From: Epiperipatus broadwayi
Taxonomy: Eukaryota; Onychophora; Udeonychophora; Euonychophora; Peripatidae
Length of the DNA stretch: 64,000 bases
Assembly (NCBI GenBank): GCA_028023455.1
Contig: JAQFVV010000001.1
Location: forward strand, 26,590,426-26,654,425
Direction of reading: 5' to 3'
This document shows, in pieces, positions 55,250 to 64,000 of this stretch. The first letter of the stretch is position 1. Each line of letters begins with the position of its first letter. The position numbers were made by a program, and so were the translations under genes. The notes beneath the pieces are model-generated. The model was not told the origin of the DNA. It saw nothing but the letters and a program-made list of their open reading frames with translations, and searched no databases.

Positions 55250-56520
55250 ATTGTGCCGGTCGGATTTGTATGTTCACGTAACAAGATCTAGCATCTAGGC
55301 AAAAGTACCTCGAATCCAATCGTGCGCAAGATACACAGGTCAGGAACACTCATGAATTCTGCCCTATTTGCCTATTTCCCAGATCTATAACATTATGAGC
55401 AACAATCCCGATGACATTGATTAATTTACTTCTCACCCGCCGGCATCGGTCATCAGAGACACAAAAAGACTCTAGGCTAAACTTATATGATAAAATAATT
55501 TAATAACTAGCTATATTTTATGAGCAATGAAGGCTCGCGACCTAGCATATTAATTATGTATTGAGCGGAGATCATCTAGTCATATTTGAGCTTAAGTAAT
55601 AACTTAATATTTTATCTTAACTAAAAGAAAGCAATGGTTCGAGTTTGATATATATATTTAAGATTTATTAATAACAAAATTATGTCGGGTTATTTAGCTG
55701 ACATTAGCCTCGTGAGTATTATATATATGTGTTTGATTCATATTTAACGATACCATTATAATTGCGGCTATGCCAATAATATATATATATATGTGTGATT
55801 AAATGAATTAGCGCTATTAGAATACATTGTTGGAATACTATTACACCCCCAGAGACGAAAAGAGCATTTAATTAATTTAAACAATAATTTTATAAGCAGA
55901 TATTACATTTGGTTACATTCAATATGATTATTAATTTGGAGTTATAGATAATTAATGCGCGGGATGGGTAATGAATAATTATATAAACGATACTAAATCT
56001 ATCGCATTAATATTTATATTAAACTAATGGAAATATGTCTGTTTAAAGAAATCATTTCATTACGGCTTATGAATACTTCTGGGCGACTAATAAGACACTG
56101 AAAGACGGTGCGTGCATGGCGGCTGATTGGGTTGGTCCAATTATGGATCCTGGAGTGTGCTTCATGAATTTTTAATAACAAAGTTGACCGATTTCCTCTG
56201 CAAACGTAGGCAGGATCAGTATTGAGACGAATGACGGTCGGCTATGTCATTATCGGGCTGGATTTTCCAGAGAATGACGATGGGGCCTGACTTCGCGGAT
56301 GCCTCCATGTGAGAAAGAAGCACGAACATATATATAACGAAATGGCCTTTATGCACGTAATGCTTAATAATATAATATAATTCAAACGGTTAAAGATTAT
56401 CTAAACAGATTTATTGCCCATAAATTATAAAATATTCGGCATAATGATATGGCTTCATTAAGCAAACATGGATAATTATTATACTTAAATATAAAACTAA
56501 GCTCTTAAGATCCCCCTCCC
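55250..56520. other. CpG-richer tract of unknown nature
   Basis: Starts TGTGCCGGTCGGATTTG and includes many CpGs (CACCCGCCGGCATCGG, GCGCGGGATGGG, ACGATGGGGCC), ending near CCCCCTCCCCC at 56510. No frame longer than chance. Candidates are a decayed LTR (it begins TGTG) or a hypomethylated regulatory tract. Confidence 0.35.
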
Positions 56521-57344
56521 CCTTACATTATGTTACTTAATATTATTCATTACTTTTTACACATTTAATAAATCTCAATTTTGGTTAATCAATGCCCTTG
56601 TGAAAATATATAAATGATTACAAAATAAGTGGGTGGTGGTAATAGCTAAGATGGGTTTTACATATATAATATAATTTAAGAATAAAAGATACCGCATTAT
56701 TTAGGAAGGAAAATGTGAAAAAAAACAGATGTCAATCTGTTTTTCTACATAAAACATAAAAATATAATTAGTTTATTTATCTAAAATCGCGAGCACCTGG
56801 GCGAGTCGAATAAGACTTGTTTAGGTCAAATTATAAATTATTTACCCGGTAAATGATGGGTGGGGAAACGAAAATGAATTATATGCTTGCAATTTTAGAA
56901 TATTATTGGCATTGATTTTAAAATATACATACATAAATGTAAATGAAAATTGTTTGTCACTTGGAAATAAAAGAAAAGAAAAACATTATATAGGAGGCTT
57001 AATATAGATTAGTTATATAGTTATAGAATACATATTTGAAGTCATTTAATATAGATGATTTAAAATATAAATATTACAGAGAAGACAGGATTTAGAAATT
57101 ATAAGTGGTCAAAGTTCTTTTACCTTGATTATTTGGAAGAGCGTTTCTCTAGGAATCAGTCCATCGGTATTATTTCATTAGATCTAGGGTAGCATTATTA
57201 TTTGAGAGATAGCATTTCATTTTCACTGGAAAAATATACATAAAGTTCAGTAGTACGGGATGCAGAGCTTCGTTCATGGGAACAGCATATGAGAACGGAG
57301 GGACAAGGCAAAATTTCCTACTCACGACACATTGAGTGAGAATT

Positions 57345-57425
57345 AAAACTGGCGTGGAATATGTATAGCAACTTAGTTATTTAATGGTCTCGTACCTTGT
57401 GGATTCAAATCCAGCAGTATATATA
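57345..57425 (+). mobile_element. tRNA-like SINE fragment
   Basis: TATAGCAACTTAGTTA (A-box-like, 57364) and GGATTCAAATCC (B-box-like, 57401-57412) are spaced about as in a tRNA. Acceptor pairing is not convincing, so this is a SINE head rather than a tRNA gene. Confidence 0.35.
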
Positions 57426-58238
57426 CTTTTATTTTGAAGCTGTAACTTAGCAACTACTGCTGGACCTGAGGCGGTTTAAGCACTTAAGTTTTATCTGAAA
57501 TAGTTTGACCGGATACTCTTATCTAGTAAGATGTTTGAAACAATGCAAGTTTGTTATCAGTTTCTCGAATGACTGTTTTAAAATATATCTTATGATTTTA
57601 AAACAAGCTAGCATGGACAATTTCCACTAATGGGTTTATTTTATTATTACTAATTCGTAATCTTTTACTTTAATCTAAGGGGTCTTCCGGGTAATTGTTT
57701 TTCGAGAGACTTCTCAACAAGATTGCATCACTTCTGGCTACAAAATTATATATGAAAAATAATAAGTTTTATATATAATACCTTATATATATATAATATA
57801 ACTATTAATTTATTCACAATCTCCTACACTGAAATATAGATATATATTTATTATTTACGCTCGTATACACATGAGAATATTATTATGAAATAAAATATTT
57901 TTAAATTAAAATACATATGTGTTTACATTATTTATGTTATAATACTAACCAAAAGAAATATATATATTATTAGCTATGTATATACATGCGTAAAGGTGGG
58001 TTTGAATATAGTTAGATGGTAGAAGATTGGATGTGGGCTGTGAAGCAGGATCTGAGCATCAGATCATCTGCTTCAATATATATATATATTGATTATGAAC
58101 ATGTTAATAGAAATATAGATGCAAAATACTAAAGAGTAAATACAATTGTTATGTAAAGAACCTATAATTAAAATGTAGATTCCATATCCATAACATTGCA
58201 GTAAAAATAAGCCAACAATACATATCATATAAAATATT

Positions 58239-59632
58239 GGTATTAGTACATATAATACACTCCACCATTTGATGGCACTGGTTTTCACCCAACGCACATC
58301 AATATGCCATTTTAGTGACCTAACTTATGGCTAACACTACAAGTGTTGCTGTAGCCATAATAGGCCATTTGATGGTGATATATTCTACACTTATGTAATG
58401 AAATACCATGCCCATTGTGTTGCAAAAGCATTCCTCAAGTGAGTGCAATTGACCTATTGTTATGGTATGATTTGATGGTAACCATATTTTAAATACGCGA
58501 AACTCTTAAAATATTCATCAATGAAAAATTGTGAGAAAACTTAATCAAAGTAGTAATACAAATTAAGAATTGTCAGCCCATCGCACAGGTTTTTGTATGA
58601 TTTGTAACTAAACACAATTGCAAAAGGTTAGGTTGAAAAGCAGAATTCGGCCGAGTTCATGCAAAAATGCATGTTTTCGCGTGAACACATGTGAGAATAA
58701 TACAATGGTGTCTGCAAATGTAAAAAATTCATTGAAGCTAAGTGAATTACTGTCTAAGTGAGCGTTTATTTTTTATTTAATTTTTGCCAAAATATTTATA
58801 ATGTATTTTTTATTCAATAAATGTCCAAATTATTTCATACAAAATTGTTGTTGTTATTTACATAATTGAAAAAAAAACTAAACCCGCTCTCCATCGAAAA
58901 ACAAACTGTAGATTTATTAAAAACGAAATGTTTAAGGATTGCTTAAAAAGCAATAACTTCTCGGTAGCATAAATGTTTAAAAAAAATATCAAAGAAGTCG
59001 ATAATTAATAATCAAACCAATCCACTTCCACCATCTAAAAATTAAGAACTTTTTGGTAGCATAAATGTTAAAAAAATATATATATCAAAAAAAAAAAGTA
59101 AAAGACTAAAAAGAAAACCAACCCCCCTCCACCATCTAAAAACAAAGTGTTTGTTTCTTGAAAATGAAACCAACCCCCTTCCACCATCTAAAAAGAAAGA
59201 ACTTTTCAATAGCATAAATGTTAAAAAAATATATATAAAAAAGTAAAAAGATGATAATTAAAAAGAAAACCAACCCCCCTCGACCATTTAAAAACAAAGT
59301 ATTTGTTTCTTAAAAATCAAACCAACCTCCTTTCACTATCTAAAAATAAAAAAGAACTTTTCAGTAGCATAACCCTCCCTCCATCATCTAAAAACAAAGT
59401 GTCTGTTTCTTAAAAATCAAACCAACCCCCTTCCACCATCTAAAAATAAAGAACTTTTCAGTAGCATAAATGTTTAAAAAAAAAAGAAGTAAAAAGACAA
59501 TAATTAAAAAAAAAAAAAAAAACTACATTTATAAAATTTACCATATTTTCATCCCATGAACATGTATATAGATGTGCATTGGGCAAAAACCAGCACCATC
59601 AAACAGTGGAGTGTATTATATGTACTAGTACC
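58239..59632. mobile_element. 1.39-kb non-autonomous DNA transposon with exact 8-bp target duplication
   Basis: The ends GGTATTAGTACATATAATAC (58239) and the complement of GTATTATATGTACTAGTACC (59632) form terminal inverted repeats of about 67 bp. Immediately outside, aaaatatt occurs on both sides (58231-58238 and 59633-59640), an exact 8-bp duplication. No transposase inside. An 8-bp duplication fits hAT or P; ends beginning GG with 8-9-bp duplications are typical of Merlin. Superfamily left open. The interior holds a minisatellite and a hairpin around 58330-58360 (TTATGGCT/AGCCATAA). Confidence 0.88.
58870..59510. repeat. Minisatellite inside the TIR element, alternating units
   Basis: About eight occurrences of a 'ccaccatctaaaaa'-type motif at 58890-59440. 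Two unit types alternate: a short one with 'aaacaaagtgtttgtttctt' and a long one with 'gaacttttcagtagcataaa'. Together they make a unit of about 150 bp (59128 to 59278). Poly-A tracts follow the long units. Confidence 0.85.
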
Positions 59633-59640
59633 AAAATATT

Positions 59641-62165
59641 TTTGATTATTTAAGAATGAATAATCTTATGTTTATATTAAATATGTTACATAAAAATGTG
59701 TGAATATTTCAGTTTCTCTAATTTTTATTAAATTCTTTTAATTAAAACAGAGAACATTTAGTTTATTATATAATTTTATTCAGATTATAAAATAATTACT
59801 TCTTTAATTAAATAAAAAATTTAAATCTGCAAAAATAAATTATTAAGATATTTATTTCCTCACTTTCAATCAATATAATGGTATTATTTCTATGAATATA
59901 ATTTTTCCACATAAGATTTAATAATGGTATGACATGTCAAAATAGACATAAAAAGCAATTTTGATTTTACAATCACTCATTCTATTAAAATAATGTATTT
60001 TTTAATGCATATATATGTGACTATTAATTTCTTTGACAGAAGATAGGTTAAGATAAATAAGCAACTTTGGTCAAGTATTAGCATTTAATTGTCTATTCTA
60101 ATCTCAACTTTTAAGTGTCAGGCTACATAAGAGTATTATATAATTTATTTTTGATCCATAATTTGATTATTCTAATTAATTCGGTGTTGAATTTAAAGAC
60201 AAGTGATCTTTACTTATTAATAATCAAATAATTGGATAAATTTTATTATATATGTGGCAGGCAAGTATGTGCAAGCATCATTTATTTGATATAATATATA
60301 TATATTATGTGCCTTAAGATGAAGATCATTTAAATGAGTTAAAATGGATTTCTCTTACTATAATATTTATAATTAAGGCACTCATTAACGAATTGGTATG
60401 CATAAAAGTTAAGTGAACATTAATGAAAATCACTATTCAGTGACAATACATAAAAACAGCTTTGGAATTAAATCAAAATTTTGAAAACATTTTTTTTAAT
60501 AATTAGATTATCTCAGTGTCTAAATATTAATATCTAAATTCCAATGTGAATATAGGCTAAATACAAATCTTAATTTCAATGAAGTTTAGTAAATACATTA
60601 ATAATTACTTAAAATATTAATTTTTTATGTAATCAGAAAAAGAATTGAGTTAAAATTTGAGTTTAAATATTATGTTAACAAAATTGGATTTTTTTTCTAT
60701 ATTTGGTTTAGCAATAAAACAACCTCCTTAATTAATTATATAATCTTTGTTATCTTTAATATGATTTTGATGTAAATGATTTAAATTTATAAATCAAATA
60801 AAGATAAAGTATGTACTGCTAGATATTTAGCAAATTTTCTATGTAAAAAATTGACTTAGATATATTTTAATTTAAAGAAAATGATTTTTTAAAACTTTTG
60901 TATAAACTTTCCTATCACTAAAACAAAAAAATCTTATAGTTGTCTTATATACATCATATTAGTTTTTGTTGACATCAATAAGAAATTTTAAAAATTCTTT
61001 TAAGATAATGAACAATTGCAATTACAAAAATTTGAGATCAATTTTGATACTATCTTGGAATATCAGAAATTCCTAAGCTAGTTACAAATGAGATAAAATG
61101 TAATTCTTATTAACAAACTTATATAAACTTACAATAATAAATAAAGTATAAAAATTTGTTTCATAACTAAAATAACAGAAGAGATCAAGAAAGAAAGCAC
61201 ATTTATCAAAATATTTGCTTGTATTGTTTTTTTTTCCCCAAATATATTTTCAAGTGTTTTTATTAGGAATTGTTTTTATGGGTTAAAACTCCAGTTGATA
61301 TAATAGCTGTATGAAAAGAGGACAACTTGTTTACATAGATACGTACATTAATATAATGTATAATATTCCTGTCAGGATGATGTACAAAAAAAGGATATAA
61401 ATGTATAAATTAAGCTTAGCAGAAGTTATAGAATGAAAAAAAATAATGTTGGTTTTGTTATTCTAAGTTTTTGAAAAGCATTCCATATATTATTATTATA
61501 TGTTAATGACAAAAATAGCTAACAGTTTTAACTAATATATAAAACTGGAGTCATTGAAAAAGTAATAAAATATAATTTAGCAATTTTTACTGTCCAGACA
61601 AAATTGAAGAAAGAGGCTCTTTAAATTTTCACTACTGCCAGACTTTATTATACTTAAGTAATATTCTTTTTTATTTCATTTTAATTATACATATATAAAA
61701 TAGCATAGTAAATAAACTAATTAATGATACTATTTTAAAATAAGATTTAAAAAAAAATATTTTCTCTTTTTTATCAGTTTTACTTGCTAAGGAAAAAAAA
61801 TGTTTTCTTTACTATAGTTATTAAATGCGAAGCATTTGAGAGAAAATATTTATATAAGTTCAAATTCATAGCACTTATCAAAATAAATTACAGTAACAAA
61901 GGGAGTATAAAAATAAATCAGTATTTTTATTTATTTATTTATTACTGCATATAAAGAAAAATATTCAAAAAGTATATTCAATATATATAGATAGATTAAA
62001 ATTAATAACTACTATTTATATTTAAATATTTAAGTTTCCAGAAAATTATAAATACAGTATTTCAAAATTATGAGAAGTTTATAATGAAAGGAAATAGTAA
62101 AAGTCTATTGCTGAATTATTGTTAAGTCTAGAAAATTATTAATTGGGGAAGATTTGAGAAATAAA
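59641..62165. other. AT-rich non-coding DNA
   Basis: Nothing recognised: no repeat ends, no open frame with family motifs, no RNA gene. Confidence 0.5.
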
Positions 62166-62169
62166 AAAG

Positions 62170-62345
62170 CTTTTTTTTTTCACACAATAGTACCATATAG
62201 TGCAAGCTCTAGTAATAAATAGATTGCTAGAAGAATGTGCATTATAATCCCTATCCAGTGCCTTCCTGTCCAATATCACCTAGTTTCTGTCTTATTAGTT
62301 TCATCAGCCTTGAATCTGGCAACAGTTTATCTGAGTCTTTGTATC
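62170..62345 (-). mobile_element. Divergent copy of the 47.7-kb SINE, with hammerhead-like segment
   Basis: 'gtgcattataatccctatcc' and 'atatcacctagtttctgtct' align with 47757-47815. On the minus strand CTGATGA (62307-62301) is intact and GAAAC (62287-62283) is intact, but stem II is lost (AACTAATAAGACA) and the palindrome reads ACTAGG. The 3' part ends near a poly-T at 62171. No tRNA head was recognised. Confidence 0.6.
62268..62313 (-). ncRNA. Hammerhead-like relic, core boxes kept, stem II lost
   Basis: The two invariant boxes CTGATGA and GAAA survive at the same spacing class as at 47.8 kb, followed by CTAGGTGATATTGG (CTAGTTGGGGGATATTGG in the relative). Stem I and stem II no longer pair well. 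Probably inactive. Confidence 0.4.
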
Positions 62346-62765
62346 CATTAGTAATCATGAGAAGTAAGAATGCCAGATTAACATAATGCTTCAATACAAG
62401 TAAATAATTTTAAGCTATTAAGTTGTTAAATCAGTTGCATAGAACTTAAAAAGACTGATATGGTGCTAGCAGTAATGATAAAACAAATTTAACAATGCCT
62501 TTTGTAGAAAAACAGTGAAAGAAAAATTACTTCTTGTAAGGTTTGTCCATTGCCAGATGAAGTCTTAAGTAGTTTTCCATCTTGTTTTGCCCCAGCTAAA
62601 AACTGTTATATACTTATTTATTGATTAAGATTAAATCATAAATTGGGCTTAAGTATCTAAAAAAAAAAAAAAAATCATGTTTTACCCTACTGAAATTTAA
62701 CCCAAGTCATAAGCATAACAGACAGATGCATACCTCTGCAATACAAGATGATAAATTGATAATAC

Positions 62766-63022
62766 TTAGTACAGTTTTATATCTACAATTATTATATTAG
62801 ATAATATCTTGATTCTTGCTAAATATAATACTTCAATTGAATTTTATACTATCATATGTTCAAGTGAGCACCAACTAGATATTAAAATAAATAAAATAAT
62901 TAGATATATTTATTTAACTGGTGCTTAGTTTATAGTATAAAATTCAAATCTGTATTATATTTAATAAGAAATCAAGATATTATCTAATACAAATAATTGT
63001 AGATAAAAAAAAACTGTACTAA
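62766..63022. mobile_element. Fold-back MITE, about 257 bp
   Basis: TTAGTACAGTTTTATATCTA (62766) is inverted at TAGATAAAAAAAAACTGTAC (to 63022). The arms of about 115 bp stay similar to the centre ('gagcacca' against 'tggtgctt'), with an unpaired AT-rich loop at about 62874-62918. No coding capacity. Target duplication not evident. Confidence 0.85.
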
Positions 63023-63029
63023 ATAACTC

Positions 63030-64000
63030 ATGTACACAGAAGTATGGATTTCAACCAACCAAAAGAACAAGCTGGTTCTAAAACTGATTTTAGTACAGTG
63101 GATCATATCTAAGAATTAAGAGAAGTTATAGAAAGGACCAATGAATAATGAATGTGAGTTGCCATTATGCTTTAGATTTGTAGATTATAAAAAGGCATTT
63201 GATTCTATAAGCATTTCTTCAATAATTAAAGCATTGGATCATCAAGGCATAGATCCAGGATATTGTCATACTCTAAAGAATTCTTATAAAAATGCAACAG
63301 CAACAATTAGATTACATAAAGGTTAACATTGAGAAGGATGAAAGACAGGATGAATCCATATCTCCAACAAAACATTTTACAGCAATACTGCAAGAAATAT
63401 TTTGTGATTTAAAGTGGGAACTTGAAAGAATAAAAATAAATGAAGATTTTAAGATATTTAGATTTTGAGATGATGTAGTTGTTTTTGCAAATAATGCTTC
63501 AGAACTTCAGAAAATGTTACAAGAGTTATCAGATGAAAGTAAAAAAGTAGGACTAAAAGTAAATGTTAAAAAGACTAAAGTACTGTCCAATGGATTTTCT
63601 CAAAAGATGAAAATAAAGATTGATATTGATGAGTGAGAAGAGGGAAACATAATGGATGAAATTAATCACAGAATTAAACTTGGTTGGAGTGCTTTTGGTA
63701 GAAATAACTTAATATTAAAAGGAATTATGCCTATGTGTTTGAAAAAGAAAGTTTTTACTAAATGTGTTTTATGATGTCTTACTTATGGATCTGAGACTTG
63801 GCACTTGGAGAGATGCATGTTAAGAATAAGAAAAGATTAAAAATGAAATGCATAGGTATAAGAGACAACTGACATTACTGAAAGAATTAAAAGACTGAAG
63901 TGGAGATGGGCTGGACATATTGCTACAAGAGATGATAATAAATGGACAGTTGAAATCTTAAACTGGATTCCAAGAGCTTGCATAAGATCTAGAAAGAGAC
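63030..64000 (+). pseudogene. RTE-clade LINE reverse transcriptase relic, runs off the window end
   Basis: 'MDFNQPKEQAG' (about 63045) and 'FRFVDYKKAFDSISIS' (63165-63212) are the RTE RT entry and first catalytic-Asp motifs. 'IFRF*DDVVVFANN' near 63450-63500 is the FADD-type box with the alanine codon replaced by a stop. 'LKVNVKKTKVLSN' follows, then 'NHRIKLGWSAFGRNN', 'LTYGSETWHLE' and 'KRLKWRWAGHIA' near 63895-63930, the C-terminal signature of this clade. A frameshift after 63326 and several stops make it inactive. It continues past base 64000. Confidence 0.85.

Noticed and set aside
57345-57425. A functional tRNA gene from good A and B boxes
   Set aside because: No convincing cloverleaf; A and B boxes alone indicate a SINE.
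58073-58297. 74-codon minus-strand hydrophobic frame
   Set aside because: It overlaps the left end of the TIR element and a TA-rich tract; chance.
62520-62600. Minus-strand exon-like segment (GAKQDGKLLKTSSGNGQ) with AG before and GTAATT after
   Set aside because: No cysteines and no resemblance to the three-finger domain, so it is not the missing exon. Borders are weak and it lies amid repeats.
1-64000. CRISPR arrays, bacterial operons, riboswitches or origins
   Set aside because: Introns, LINEs, Penelope elements and SINEs show animal nuclear DNA. The regular repeats at 42.6-43.8 and 58.9-59.5 kb are satellites, with no unique equal-length spacers.

Overview
This is a strongly AT-rich, intron-bearing and transposon-crowded segment of an animal nuclear genome. 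Introns have GT-AG borders. There are several classes of eukaryotic retroelement and DNA transposon, and no dense operon-like coding. The mix of Penelope-like elements with GIY-YIG endonuclease, RTE and L1/Tx1-type LINEs, hAT elements and tRNA-derived SINEs suggests an invertebrate (mollusc, cnidarian, arthropod or flatworm). I cannot fix the phylum from sequence alone. No bacterial, organellar or viral genome is present.

Only one host gene is well supported. It lies on the minus strand, with three exons visible (49851-49983, 20586-20758, 16916-17224) separated by introns of about 29.1 kb and 3.4 kb. Joined in frame they encode the C-terminal 204 residues of a cell-surface protein: the end of one Ly6/uPAR-type three-finger domain, a complete second one, a transmembrane helix and a short cytoplasmic tail. 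The 5' exons were not found. A CRE plus inverted CCAAT cluster near 52.4-52.6 kb is a possible promoter, but the link is speculative.

Layout: 1-2.4 kb holds a short non-autonomous hAT element and a 94-bp tandem duplication. 3.06-9.77 kb is a cluster of four broken Penelope-like fragments in alternating orientation, interleaved with four copies of a roughly 400-bp tRNA-Leu-like SINE. 14.3-15.6 kb is a large fold-back repeat. The 29-kb intron contains a BED-zinc-finger hAT transposase relic (22.7-24.83 kb), two LTR-like direct repeats (26.2-27.6 and 38.75-39.6 kb), a roughly 4.9-kb palindrome built from a second Penelope-like family (30.15-35.07 kb), a purine-rich coiled-coil pseudo-ORF (36.6-38.7 kb), a 282-bp tandem duplication (39.76-40.32 kb), an L1/Tx1-like LINE split around a higher-order satellite (40.9-45.2 kb), and a second SINE family (47.7-48.4 kb). 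From 50 kb on there is a CpG-richer tract (52-57 kb), a 1.4-kb terminal-inverted-repeat element with an exact 8-bp target duplication and internal minisatellite (58.2-59.6 kb), a fold-back MITE, and an RTE LINE relic running off the end (63.03-64 kb).

The most interesting signal is not a gene. Sequences that fold like hammerhead ribozymes recur in three repeat families: the tRNA-Leu-like SINE beside the first Penelope family, the outer ends of the second Penelope palindrome, and an independent SINE at 47.8 kb with a relative at 62.3 kb. In each family a CUGAUGA-like box and a GAAA box flank a short stem II. In the best copies GAAA is followed by a six-base palindrome (ACUAGU, ACAUGU or AGCGCU), as expected for minimal hammerheads that act as dimers. 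Hammerheads are known from Penelope-like elements and from a schistosome SINE-like repeat. Their presence in two different tRNA-headed SINE families next to Penelope elements is the main hypothesis to test here.
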